From the NCBI RefSeq assembly GCF_024679245.1, contig NC_090185.1, positions 31,058,670 through 31,122,669 of the forward strand: a stretch of 64,000 nucleotides of DNA, written 5' to 3'. Shown here piece after piece: positions 34,196 through 46,925 of this stretch. How positions within the stretch are numbered: position 1 is the stretch's first letter; the number at the start of each line of letters is the position of its first letter. Origin of the DNA: Pseudorasbora parva (Eukaryota > Chordata > Actinopteri > Cypriniformes > Gobionidae). The translations under genes and the position numbers were made by a program. The notes beneath the pieces are model-generated. The model was given only the letters and a program-made list of their open reading frames with translations, did no database searches and was not told where the DNA came from.

Positions 34196-35055
34196 TACAT
34201 AAAAAAAGTATTAGTGATTACAAATTAGCCATACAGCTTTTTTCTCAAACTTCAGATACATAATTTGTATATCCAATGACAACTTATTGACACTTAAATG
34301 CTATTTTCGTTAATATATCTTTTTTACAATCAGAAGAAAAATCTAGTAAAAAATAATTAGGCTATGTATTAAATATAAATGTAATATAAATATAAAAGTC
34401 AATTATAAAAAGGGGTTTTACCTTTTTTTAAGAAAGAATAAGATGTCAATAAACAAAGGCAAGTACTTTAAAGGAGAAAACAGGAATATTTAATTTGATC
34501 ATACTCCCGACCCTTATAAGAACGTTATTTAATGTTCTTATAACCTAATGAGAACGTTAATACAACGTTCCACAAACTGGACATTTTAACGTTCCTTGAA
34601 CATTCAGAAAACGTTTTTATAACTTAATGGGAACGTTAGGGAAGAGTTCTTATAACCTAAAATTGTTAACTTGGACACTCCACACCATAAACACACCATT
34701 ATGCACACAGCCATTTTTAACACCACTTACTAACTTAAAGATATAACACAATGTAGAAATATTTGCTTTTTTTATTAAATGCGTATTATTTATTAGGCTG
34801 CTATTAATGAATGACTGCCATACTTTAAATAAGGGTCACATGATCCTTTATTCTAATGTTATGATTTGCTGCTCAAGAAACATTTCTGATTATCAAAATC
34901 AGTTGTGCTGCTTCACATTTTTTGTGGAAAATGTGACGCACTATTCAAAAGTCTGGGGTAAGTGACAATAAATACATTTATAATATTACAAAGTATTTCT
35001 ATTTTAAAAAATGCTTTTATTTTTTACTTTCTATTCATCAGAGAATCCGGAAAAA

Positions 35056-35200
35056 TACAGTGAGGAAAATAAGTGTTTGAACACCCTGCTATTTTGCAAG
35101 TTCTCCCACTTTGAAATCATGGAGGGGTCTGAAATTGTCATCGTAGTTGCATCTCCACTGTGAGAGACATACTCTAAACAAAATACAAATCCAGAAAGAT
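35056..35200 (-). mobile_element. Tc1-like terminal fragment, unit 1
   Basis: Starts TACAGTGAGGAAAATAAGTG and continues TTGAACACCCTGCTATTTTG. This is the terminal region of a fish Tc1/mariner-type element as I recall it; no transposase remains. Equivalents are at 46559 and 58044. Confidence 0.6.
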
Positions 35201-35422
35201 TTTGGTCAAGCAAAAATCTTTTAATATTTTTTTTGCCAGCAAGGTAAATGAATATGATATGAGACAATTTATATGAAAATGATTTCTTTTTTAAATTCAT
35301 TTTTTCTTCAAAAACCTTGCAGTTCAAAAGTAATTGGCACAAGAATAAGTGCAAATTTAGACAGTTGAATAAAATATTATTTATTATATTTGACGTTATG
35401 CTTTTTTGTTCTTTTTTTCCAG

Positions 35423-36218
35423 TCTGGATCATGTCTTTGATTATGGATTATATCGGAGAGAACATGAGTAAAGCAGATCTACAGAAATGTAGGTCTACAC
35501 ACATAACTTTTCCTTCACAGGACACCATTTTACATTAGACCAAGCAAGGTCTAACAAGGTCTCAAGCATAAAGTCTTTTGACTGTGTATATGCAGTCAAA
35601 ATATTTATGTGGAACCGAAAATTAGATCCAATTTGATTCTTTTATTATTGTTCTGTTTTCTTATGTGCAGATTTCTGTGATCTCACACTGGATCCAAACA
35701 CGGTACACAATCGTCTCTCAGTTGTAGAGGGCAACAAAAAGTTGGTATGTAATCCAGAAACGATGACACATCCTGATCATCCAGAGAGATTTGACGGCCT
35801 TCCGCAGGTTCTGTGTAAAGAGCCTCTGACTGGACGCTGCTACTGGGAGGCTGAATGGAGTGGGTTGGGTGATATGGTAGTGTCATATAAAGGAATCGGC
35901 AGGAAAGGAGAAAGCTGTGACTCTAGGTTCGGAGCCAATAAAAAATCCTGGATTCTGAGCTGCTTTGGGGAGAAACTGATCGCCTGGCATGATAATATGG
36001 GAACACACATACCTCCCCCATCACCTCCCTTAAACAGAGTAGGAGTGTATCTGGACGAGCCGGCCGGCATTCTGTCCTTCTTCAGCATTTCTGATACACA
36101 CGCACTCAGACACTTACACACATTCAACACCAAATTCACCGAACCACTCTATGCTGGATTTGTGCTTTATACTAACTCAGTGTCTCTGTGTGATGTTGAA
36201 CCAGAGGTCGACCGATAG
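35423..36218 (+). CDS. B30.2 (PRY-SPRY) gene, last two exons, unit 1
   Basis: Exon 35423-35488 (66 bp) follows a polypyrimidine tract ending CCAG and ends at GT (35489). Its reading gives SLIMDYIGENMSKADLQK. The last exon, 35671-36218, follows TTATGTGCAG. It joins in phase to read YFCDLTLDPNTVHNRL (PRY motif), then LTGRCYWEAEWSG, VSYKGIGRKGE, FGANKKSWIL, RVGVYLDEPAGILSFFSIS and FTEPLYAGF, the full B30.2 set, with the stop at 36216-36218. The intron is 182 bp. B30.2 is a ligand-binding beta-sandwich that ends many fish TRIM and NLRC3-like immune proteins. No RING, B-box, NACHT or LRR was found upstream, so the parent family is open. A possible poly-A signal AATAAA is at 36976. The frame is intact. 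Confidence 0.85.
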
Positions 36219-36474
36219 AGGATTTTACTGATAACGATAACTTGGTTGACCCACGCTGGCCAGTAACCGATTAATCAAACAATAGTTTTTCAAATGGATA
36301 CTGAATGAAAACAAGCATAAGACATAAATAAGTGCCTTATAACTTCATTACAACAACGGATACACAGTTAACTTTAAGTTGGCTTGAGAAAGCCGGGCCA
36401 GAAAGTTTTAAAGTTTTAAAAGTTTGAAGTTTGAAGCATTTAGTAGTTTTAAGACGTAGAAGTAGTTTTAAGTA

Positions 36475-36890
36475 CTATAGGGTACTCTGGGTGGTTGCTA
36501 AGGTACTTAGGGTGATTTCTAGGGTGTTGCTATGCGGTTGCTGGGATATTCTGTATGGTTGCTATGCAGTTGCTTTGATTCTTGGAATGGTTGCTAGGGT
36601 GTTGCTAGGGTACTCTGAGTGGTTGCTACGGTATTCTGGCGTGAGAAAGCCGGACCAGAAAGTTTTAAAGTTTGAAAAGTTTGAAGCATAGTTTTAAGAA
36701 GTAGAAGTAGTTTCAAGTACTATAGGGCACTCTGAGTGGTTGCTAAGGTACTTGCGGTTGTTGGGATTTTCTGTATGGTTGCTATGCAGTTGCTATGATT
36801 CTTGGTATGGTTTGCTAGGGTGTTGCTATGCAGTTGCTAGGGGTACTCTGAGTGGTTGCTACGGTATTCTGGGTGTTGCTAGGGTGTTGA
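36475..36890. repeat. GGTTGCTA minisatellite, unit 1
   Basis: Degenerate tandem copies of GGTTGCTATGCAGTTGCTAG and TAGGGTACTCTGAGTGGTTG type, within the presumed 3' UTR or just beyond it. Equivalents are at 47978 and 59463. Confidence 0.88.
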
Positions 36891-37943
36891 AGAGAAGAAG
36901 TTTATATAGTAGATCACTTTTTCAAGCTAACTTAATTATAATTTGAACATTTATGTTAGTTCATAGTGCTAAACTAATAAAGAATAGCAGCCACACCAGC
37001 AATTGTCCCCCCCCCCTCCACAATGTTTAAAGTTTATGGCGTTTCCAACTCTGTATCAAGATTATTCCAGAGCTTCCCAGTGGCAAAGAGGGCGTTCATG
37101 TTGAATTATTAACTAGGAAACTCATATTTACAATAATTCTGATAGCATTAATACCAGGTGTAAACTGCAGTAGCACTGGCATAACTAGTTGTGCCAAATT
37201 AAAATCGCCAAATAAAAGGATTTATTTTCTTACTTTTTTATGTTCATTAATTCATTTATCTAATAATTTCATTATTCAATTGAAGATTAATCATATATAA
37301 TAATCATTTAAACCATTTAAATACTTTTGTATTAAATCACAATTGTATGATTGTGTCGTTTCAAGGGATATTTGTCTTCATGAGTTAGACGTCAGAAAAT
37401 GACTCCATTTCAAGGTTTTTATGTCACGCGGGATAATGTTGTGAAGCAGTCATTTCTCACCACTATTGCTTGTGTTATAATAACTCTTGTTAGATTTGTG
37501 CTTATCAGATGAAGTCTAAGCATTGAAATATACAAAATATTATTCAATAAACTGCTTATTTTACCATCAATTTGTCTCCTAGCTGGTTTAGTTCAAATGT
37601 AAACTCTGTCATGAATTCCTCACCCTCATGTCGTTCCAGACCTGTAAGAACTTTGTTCATCTTCAGAACACAAACTAAGATGAAATCCGAGAGCTGTCCT
37701 AATGTCCTAAATAATACAATCTCTCTCTAGAATACACTACTGGTTAATTTCTGTCAATTTTGACAAAGATGGGGTAGATGTAGACATAAGCCACAACATG
37801 TAAGTTTTTGCCACTAGAGGTTGCTTATTCAAAACCAAGGCATAGTTTGATGATGGCTTGATTTCGCTGAGCTTTTATTATGCCACAGTTGCCACATCCG
37901 CTTCTTCTGGTCATGCGTATGTGGAGAAGGCAATGCTTTTCTT

Positions 37944-39105
37944 CAACCCATTCTCACTCCCAAGGCGTCAAAAACCGAAGCATGCTCAAGTGCCTTCTGC
38001 GTCACAATAAAGACGCTAAAGGTACCCCAAGGCGTCATGTTTCGACGCGCTGGGTGTTCCATTCATTTCAGTGAGAAACCTTTGGCGTCATACACAGACG
38101 CGCTGGGAATTAGTAATGTTATCGCCATGGTGAAATTGTATTAGTTTATAAATTTGCCATTATGACATGTTGGAGTGTGTTTTTCAATTTAATCAGCAAG
38201 CATAATTTTATTTACATTTATTTACGCTATTTAGACATGTTTAACATGTAACCCAACCCCATCCCATCCCTAAACCTACCCATTTGTCTGAACGTGATAT
38301 AAAACACAGGATATAACATACGACTGCATCCACGAGTTATTCAAAAAAGTTAAATAATCCAAGTTTTCCGAGGCCAAACAATTGATTTGCATGAAGAAAA
38401 TCTCCAAAAGCGATCAGCATCTCCATCCGCAGAAGATCATCAACAAACACAATCAAATTTCAAATATTGGCGCCGGTTACGTGAGATGTCTTGTGTCTTG
38501 TTACTCTCGTATGTCTTGTGACCAATTGCGTCATTACGTCAGCATTGATTGTAAAATGTCATTGGCTCTCGTGTGTCTTGTGACCGATTGCGTCATGCTC
38601 AGGAGTCTTTTGAATTATTTGAATGAGATATGAATGAGTTAGTTCACGGGGCAGCGGGATCATCATTTCAGCGATTAAAACATCAAGATCGACTCTGTTC
38701 TTCACATGAAGATATCGTATGACTTCAGAAGACTTGGAATGCAACATGAGTTAATGCTTTTATACTGTTTTGGTCAGTTTTTGCAATACATACTTGTGAC
38801 TGTACATTTATTTGCCTGTTATGTGTTTTATATTGTTTAGATATGGGTAGGTTTAGGGTAGGAGTGGAGTTAGTTGCTCAAAAATATAAAAGTAGCCTTT
38901 AAATATTAATAAAATCATGTCTGCTTTTATAAATGCAAATAATTAAATGCGTCTGTTTATGACGCCAAAGGTATCTCATTGAAATGAATGGAGAACCCAG
39001 CGCGTCGCAAAATGACGCCCAGGGGCACCTTTAGCGTCTTATTGTGACGCGGAAGGCACTTGACCATGCTTCGGATTTTGACGCCTTGGGGGTGAGAACG
39101 GGTTG
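37944..39105. mobile_element. CAACCC-ended long-TIR element, unit 1
   Basis: 1162 bp. Ends are CAACCCATTCTC and GAGAACGGGTTG. The arms are imperfect inverted repeats of about 160 bp with CCAAGGCGTCAAAA, GAAGCATG, CAAGTGCCTTC and GACGCGCTGGGT in mirrored order. TTTTCTT is duplicated on both sides (37937-37943 and 39106-39112). Unit 3 has the uninterrupted site at about 61825. No transposase is seen, so it is non-autonomous. A 7-bp duplication does not point firmly to a superfamily. Confidence 0.9.
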
Positions 39106-39495
39106 TTTTCTTACTTAGTATTTTTGTCGTGTTTCTAGTCCAAACATCTAAAAATTCTTAAAACAAGAAGTATTTACTTGACAAGAAAAAGTAATTGTCT
39201 TGTTTTGGGAGAAAATAACTCAAAATGAAGAGTTTTTGCTTAAAATAAGCAAAATAATCTGCCAATGGGGTACGAAAAATAATATTAATTCAAACAGAAA
39301 ACAAGATTATTTATCTTACCCCATTGACAGATTATTTTGCTTATTTTAAAACTCTTCATTTTGAGTTATTTCTTCCCAAAACAAGACAATAATTTTTTAC
39401 TTGTCTAGTAAATGTTTCTTAGTGTAAGAATTTTAAGATATTTTGACTAGAAACAAGACAAAAATACTAAGTAAGAAAAGCATTTTTTTGCAGTG
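39106..39495. mobile_element. CACTGC-type miniature element, unit 1
   Basis: Same foldback family as 15964-16353, ending GCATTTTTTTGCAGTG. Its left tip is worn and its left side is interrupted by the CAACCC element. Confidence 0.85.
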
Positions 39496-40771
39496 TATAT
39501 TAAAGAGTCTTTGGTGTTTCCATGGTTAGAGAGAAAAAAGACGGAATTGATGGTATAATGTCATTCATAGGCGACACATGGTCCTGGTAAAAAAGCTTAT
39601 TTCTCTGGATTAAAACATTCTTGGAAACATTTGGGATAATGTAAGTACTATGTAGTCAACAAAATATATAACATTGTTCTCGGGGTTTTTGTATATTTTA
39701 ATCCAAAAGTCTTAAATATTTACATAAGGAGGTCCAAACGAAAAGTTAAAGATTTGATTTTTAGTTATTAGATTAAAGCCAAAATGGAAAACACATTAAA
39801 GTTTTAAAGTTTGATATTGGGAAATATGGTTCCTTTTTTTAACCAAAATGAAAGAGCCAAAGAAACTAGAATAATTATAAGAATAACAAATTTGTCACAG
39901 AAGCATCCAGATTTAAAACTCACACTACTCACAAAACTCAAACTTAAAAGAAAACTAACACTATTTTTTTTTCAATTTAGAAAGGTGTAATTTTGTTAAT
40001 AACACCATTAATAAGTTAAACATTAATGGGGTTAAGATGATGATCATATAGTAATACTGTATCTCAGTAGTGAATTTGATAAGAATTTGCATACCTCTAG
40101 TTACTCTCAGGTGTAAGCTGATACCTTTTTTAATTTGTTGCAAATTAAACCCATTGATAAACCTGAATAGGACACTTGTGATAAACCTGTTACAATTTCT
40201 GAATTGACAGATGCAAGGTAAGTTATTTTCCAAAAATGCACGCTGAAAGCATTGAGAGACAGTATCTTTCACCCTCTTTCACACAAGGTTTAATTTGCTA
40301 CCCAAAAGTTTTATGAACCTGTTTCTTTTTATTTAAACTAACTTAAGTTTAACCGAAACTGTGCTGGGATTTCTATTCCCCAGCATGCTTTGCCATGAAA
40401 CTGAAAAGGGACAGTAAATGCCAAAATTGTGTTATGTTTTTTTGTGTGTGCAAGATTACCAAGAGTTTCTGTTGTTTTTTGGTGTTGTTGTAGTTGTTGG
40501 GTTACCATCATGGTGACGAGGAGAGCATGAGCTATAATTGAGAACAGAAATATGTTAAATTATATTGCAGTCCTCATTCAGCAAGTGCTATGCTAATGCC
40601 ACAAAAGCATTGTGTTGCAAATTAGCAAGGTGGCATTTATTGAATTAGCTAGTTAAAGCTAGTCAAGTTTCACTACTAAACATTTGAGATTACATTATAT
40701 ATTTATATTAAATGTTCAGACCAATTAAAATGTTTTTGTACAAAAGAAATGGCCTTAATTTGTTTTGCCAA

Positions 40772-41224
40772 CTTAGGAGGAATTGGGCAGGGGTGTCCTG
40801 TCTCTCCATACCTCTTTTTTTATTAGTCAGCTGCTTTCTTCTCATATTAAATCGAGTCCAATGAAATACATCACTATATTTGATAGAGAGATCAAAATCT
40901 GGTCTTTTGAAGGGCTGTGGAGACGAGCACAGTCAGGTTTATATAATAAATATTATTCTTTTAATGGCAAAATGTTCACAAATGCATGTTTTCCTGTAAA
41001 AAAGAACCATGTTTTACCTGATTCAAGAAATAAATTGTCAATCCAATGTTATTTGAAGCAAAAATCAGTTTAAACATAGGACATTTGTAAATGCTTCAAT
41101 ATCTTTATGTATATATACATTAGGCTATACTATGTGCAACTCTTTTATGATGTATTTTATTGTATACTCTGATATTTGTAACATATTCTTTTTTGTTGTT
41201 GTTGTTGTTGTTAATAAAAAAAAA
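40772..41224 (+). mobile_element. L1-like non-LTR retrotransposon fragment, unit 1
   Basis: A short RT piece reads GGIGQGCPVSPYLF then QLLSSHIK..., with IFDREIKI, matching the conserved GxxQGxPxSPxLF block of LINE RTs. A T-run length change breaks the frame. It ends 3' at (TTG)n-AATAAAAAAAAA (to 41224), consistent with a 5'-truncated, internally deleted LINE. Confidence 0.72.
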
Positions 41225-41867
41225 GTCACAGCATCACGTTATGGTCAATCACACTTCCGGTGTCGTGATGATGTAATAGCATTGTCGGCCACTAGGTGGA
41301 AGCGTCGGATCATAATGCCTCTTCGTTTCTCCATAAATATGAATTGGCGATAACATTTGTCAAGTTAATGGTCAATACGACTGTAATACGACTGTAAATA
41401 TTAATATTAAATGATACGTTTTTACTTACAAACAGGACAGTTAAACTATCTAATAGAATGTTAATAAATAAATTAAAGTTAATGACAAATGTGGGCTAGT
41501 TAAACAATAAATGTATTAATAATGAATGGGAAAAAAAACAGTTGGCAATAAGTACAAAGAAAAATATTAGTTTTCAGTGCTGACCCTTTTTTTTTAAAGA
41601 ACCAATTAAACATTTGATTCTATATATTATATATTAATTATTATAATATTAATTATAATATAAATAAATAGACCCCCCCCCCACCAAAAAACAAACAAAC
41701 AAACAAAAAAACAAGCAAACAAACAAATATGTGTGACCCTGGACCACAAGTAGTTATATTTGTGGCCATAGCCAACAATATGGGTAAAAAATATTTATTT
41801 TTATTTTTCTGCCAAAAATCAGTAGGATATTAGGCCTAAGAAAAGATCCTGTTCCATGAAGATATTT

Positions 41868-41882
<15 letters not shown>

Positions 41883-41938
<56 letters not shown>
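41883..41938. repeat. (AT)n tract, unit 2
   Basis: AT run preceded by an expanded GTGTGTGTGTGT segment. Confidence 0.97.
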
Positions 41939-41944
<6 letters not shown>

Positions 41945-42139
41945 GCCCTTTCCCTAAACCATAGCCTACATCAATAGAAAGCTTATTTTTCAGCTATTAT
42001 TCAGCTATTATTCAGCTTTAAGATAAATCTCATCATCAACAACAACAAAAAAATCCCAATGACTGGTTTTGTGGTCCAGGGCCACAACTGTGCTGATGTT
42101 TCGATTTCGGAATAACATTTCTTTTGAAGATAATTAGTA

Positions 42140-42440
42140 AACTATTCTCGGCGGCTGCCATATTGTGCTCCTCATTCACACGGGGCGAGCGCAGAGCCGG
42201 CGGGACTTCCTGCCATATCGTGCGCGCCGCCGTCCTTCCGCAGATCGCCAACACATGAGGATCCGCTGCAGCCGCTCGGCCCCGCGAGTGACGTCCATCA
42301 CTCTGCTGATGTCATCTGCGCTCTTCACTGCAACTCCGCTGAATCGCAGTTCAAACCGCTCGAGCTCTCTGGGCTGCTGACCGTGCGCGTGGACTGAATG
42401 AAAGCACCAGATTGGGCGCAACTTCCCAAACGCGGACAGG
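42140..42440 (+). promoter_or_regulatory. CpG-rich promoter and first-exon-like block, unit 2
   Basis: Essentially identical to 30570-30870, with the ATG at 42398 and the donor CAG|GTAAGC at 42439/42440. Conservation of CpGs in every unit suggests either recent duplication or an unmethylated, active state. Confidence 0.5.
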
Positions 42441-42540
42441 TAAGCGGCTCTCAGGGCGCTTTGCGCGGATGTTTTATTCGGCCTCTGTTAAATGACACTG
42501 GACTGTCTGACTGCATTGAATGGCATCTGCGCTCGGGAAC

Positions 42541-42541
<1 letters not shown>

Positions 42542-42609
<68 letters not shown>

Positions 42610-42631
42610 TTTTAAATAAATAAATAAATAA

Positions 42632-42701
<70 letters not shown>

Positions 42702-43250
42702 TTATTTATTTATTTATTTATTTATTTTAAAAATGCCTTAAATAAAAAGTAATCTATTTGAATTAACCTATATATTATGTGCAATTAAAATAACAAAAAA
42801 GACTTAGAACTGTATGTAAGAAATGTTAATTAAAAAAAAAATTATGAATCATAAAATGTCCCTGATATGATTTGCCACTAAACATTAAGAAATCATGTTA
42901 ATTTCATATATTATAATCAATATAATATCATATAACGTAACATAACTAAAATAATTATATATAATTTTAATAAAAATATGATATATATTATTTTAATACA
43001 AATATATTTTCATATATAAAATTGAGATAATTATATTATTTGAATAAAAATATTTCAAATGTAAATATATAACTAATTGATATTATATATACCATATTAT
43101 AAATCTAATATAAAATATTATGAATGTTTTAATTTATATAATTATAATTATAATAATTATATTATTTTAATAAAAATGTAGTAATAAAAAATATATGTTT
43201 GTGTGTATGTATGTGTGTATATTTTATATATTTATTTGTATATAATTATC

Positions 43251-43311
<61 letters not shown>

Positions 43312-43371
43312 TATATTAATATAATGTTATTTTCTATTAAACAATATATAATTATACATTAAATATATATA

Positions 43372-43451
<80 letters not shown>

Positions 43452-43743
43452 TGTTATTTCCATCAAGAGGTGCATACATTTTTGGTCCAGAGAGTCCAGC
43501 ACTCTGTAAAGCCTCCTCCAGCACATCCCAAAGACTTTCAGTGAATGCAAGGTCTGGAAAATACAAAATAATAAAAAAGACTGAATTTTATTTATTAAAA
43601 TGTATTCATTTAAATGTACTACTTAGGTAATTAACTCAATTAAATATTCTTTTCACATTCAATACACAATGTAAAATACTTTTAAAATAAAATAATTTAT
43701 TTAAATTTATTTAAATACTTTAATGTATGTATGTATGTATGTG

Positions 43744-43820
<77 letters not shown>
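42542..43820. repeat. Microsatellite cluster, unit 2
   Basis: (AT)n at 42542-42605, 42637-42697, 43257-43306 and 43748-43820, and (GT)n at 43376-43450. The repeat counts differ from unit 1. Confidence 0.95.
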
Positions 43821-43822
<2 letters not shown>

Positions 43823-46558
43823 GCTATATAATACAACATAAAACAAAAAAAATATATATATTATTTTAAATCTAAAAATATCAACCACTTTTACAATATG
43901 ACTCTGGTGGCCCAGGTGGAAAAGAAATATATTTAAATTGTGCTTTTTTGGACATATTTAGTATATTTAAATTACACTATACTAAATGCATATTAAATGT
44001 ATTATTTTGAAACAACTTCAAGTATATTAAGTGTATTTTAAGATATGCTTGAGTTCAATTTTATGCTATTTGCAATATATTTTAATATATTAAATTGTGC
44101 TAAAATGGAACAACTTTAAGTACATTTAGTGCTTTTTAATAATTAATTTTAATGGACTTCTAGAACATTTTAATAGCATTTCAGTATATTACAAATAAAT
44201 TAATTTTACGCTACAAGTATATTATAATGCTGTTTTTTTCAGTATTCAGAGTGGTATAAAAAGTGCAAAATAATTAAATATAAATGTTAAGACACGGGCA
44301 CACTTTGAAATAGTATAGAAAACTTAAATGTACTATATCATATACCTTACAAAATAAATTCCTTGAGTACATTAAAAAAGTACAGCAGCATACAAATTCT
44401 CTTGACAAATACATCATAATAAATGAAAGATCAATAAAGTGCTATGGCAGAGCTATTGTCCTATATCTTGTAGAACATTTCAGTTTAAAGTTTTAAATTT
44501 GCATATTTTTCTTGCACAAACGCACCATTTTGCTTCTGAAGGCCTTTATTAACCAACAGAGCCATGTGGAGATACAATGGATGCACTTCTATGGACCTTA
44601 AAAAATGACCCACAGTCACTGTCATTATAAAGCTCGGAAAAGCCAGGAAATTTTCAAAATCTATTTGATTTTAAATCATGGGCTAATTTTCATTTTTGGG
44701 TGAGCTAACTCTTTAATGTCAGAATGATAGGCTATAGCCTGAGTTAATTTGATAATGCATGGGTGCTATCTAGTGGCTCAAACTGTGACAACAATAAGCT
44801 ACAAGACAATTTACTCGCTCACTTTATGTCCTCCAATCGAATGTGGATTTATAGGCATGTCATGCTTTTTATTTAGCATTTTATGAGCTTATCGCACTCG
44901 TATGTTTGTTTAGTGGCTTCATGTTTCTATGGGTTAGTTATTTGAATAAACAGAAAGCGATAGTAACTTCGGTAGAACACGTGATGTGAGTTGAATGTGT
45001 TTCAGGAATGATCTTTATCTGAGTCAGCGATCGCGGAAGAGAAGCGCATGCGCTGGAAGCAGCAAAAATCTGTGGTAGGCTAATAAATAGAAATGATGAT
45101 TCTGTCTAAAGAAATATGAAACGTACGTGTCGATATTTCTCAAAATATGCGCAAAATATCCTCTCTTTAGGATTAAAAGACATTTAACGGAAATAAACCG
45201 GAAGAGAGGTGACATATGTTGTAAATGCCAAACCCGACAAATTTAGTATGTTGATTTTGCGCTCCTGTCATAAATTAAGAAATTACTGTCGCTTAAACCG
45301 GATTTGATCATAAACAGTGGTCTAATAGTGAAGCTTTTAATGATTAAAGAAGAGTGTGATCTGGTATAGCCTAAGGTTTCTGTCAGCTCTTCACGCTGAT
45401 GTATGCTTAAGTTTTCATTTTTCTAATAAGTTGGGTTTTAGTTATTTGGTGCTATAAAAATGAGTTGTGGCGCAGGGGCAAAAAGGTGTCCCTGGACTTT
45501 CTGGCACAGAGCTGCCCCCCACACCCTGCCTGCCACCCCAGCTAACAGGGAACGTTCAGAAAGTTCTCTCAAAGTTATCAAAAAACGTTCTTGCAGTAAC
45601 GTTATTAGAACGTTATGCCAACGTTATTTGCTATTGAGTAACGTTCTAAAAACGTTAGCTATAAAACGTTATTCTTACATTGTTAGTGGGACGTTTTAAA
45701 AACGTTACTACATAAAAAAAGTATTAGTCATTACAAATTTTTTCACAAACTTCAGATACATAATTTGTATATCCAGTGACAACTTATTGACACTTAAATG
45801 CTATTTTCGTTAATATATCTTTTTTACAATCAGAAGAAAAATCTAGTAGGCCTACACTAATTAGGCTATGTATTAAATATAAATGTAATATAAATATAAA
45901 AGTCAATTATAAAAAGGGGTTTTACCTTTTTTTAAAGAAAGAAAGATGTCAATAAACAAAGGCAAGTACTTTAAAGGAGAAAACAGGAATATTTAATTTG
46001 ATCATACTCCCGACCCTTATAAGAACGTTATTTAATGTTCTTATAACCTAATGAGAACGTTAATACAACGTTCCACAAACTGGACATTTTAACGTTCCTT
46101 GAACATTCAGAAAACGTTTTTATAACTTAATGGGAACGTTAGGGAAAAGTTCTTATAACCTAAAATTGTTAACTTGGACACTCCACACCATAAACACACC
46201 ATTATGCACACAGCCATTTTTAACACCACTTACTAACTTAAAGATATAACACAATGTAGAAATATTTGCTTTTTTTATTAAATGCGTATTATTTATTAGG
46301 CTGCTATTAATGAATGACTGCCATACTTTAAATAAGGGTCACATGATCCTTTATTCTAATGTTATGATTTGCTGCTCAAGAAACATTTCTGATTATCAAA
46401 ATCAGTTGTGCTGCTTCACATTTTTTGTGGAAAATGTGACGCACTATTCAAAAGTCTGGGGTAAGTGACAATAAATACATTTATAATATTACAAAGTATT
46501 TCTATTTTAAAAAATGCTTTTATTTTTTACTTTCTATTCATCAGAGAATCCGGAAAAA

Positions 46559-46703
46559 TACAGTGAGGAAAATAAGTGTTTGAACACCCTGCTATTTTGC
46601 AAGTTCTCCCACTTTGAAATCATGGAGGGGTCTGAAATTGTCATCGTAGTTGCATCTCCACTGTGAGAGACATACTCTAAACAAAATACAAATCCAGAAA
46701 GAT
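46559..46703 (-). mobile_element. Tc1-like terminal fragment, unit 2
   Basis: Duplicate of 35056-35200. Confidence 0.6.
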
Positions 46704-46925
46704 TTTGGTCAAGCAAAAATCTTTTAATATTTTTTTTGCCAGCAAGGTAAATGAATATGATATGAGACAATTTATATGAAAATGATTTCTTTTTTAAATT
46801 CATTTTTTCTTCAAAAACCTTGCAGTTCAAAAGTAATTGGCACAAGAATAAGTGCAAATTTAGACAGTTGAATAAAATATTATTTATTATATTTGACGTT
46901 ATGCTTTTTTGTTCTTTTTTTCCAG

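Noticed and set aside
35031..35432. 133-codon minus-strand frame, repeated in each unit
   Set aside because: It overlaps a Tc1-like fragment and the B30.2 splice acceptor on the opposite strand; no domain.
35840..36139. 99-codon frame antisense to the B30.2 exon, repeated in each unit
   Set aside because: A shadow of the B30.2 coding sequence.
39961..40272. 103-codon minus-strand frame conserved in all three units
   Set aside because: Its conservation follows from duplication of the DNA; the sequence has no domain and ends in poly-Lys from a T-run.
41132..41353. Small frame (MCNSFMMYF...) repeated in each unit
   Set aside because: It lies over the 3' end of the L1-like fragment and its (TTG)n tail; it reads as poly-Val and poly-Lys.
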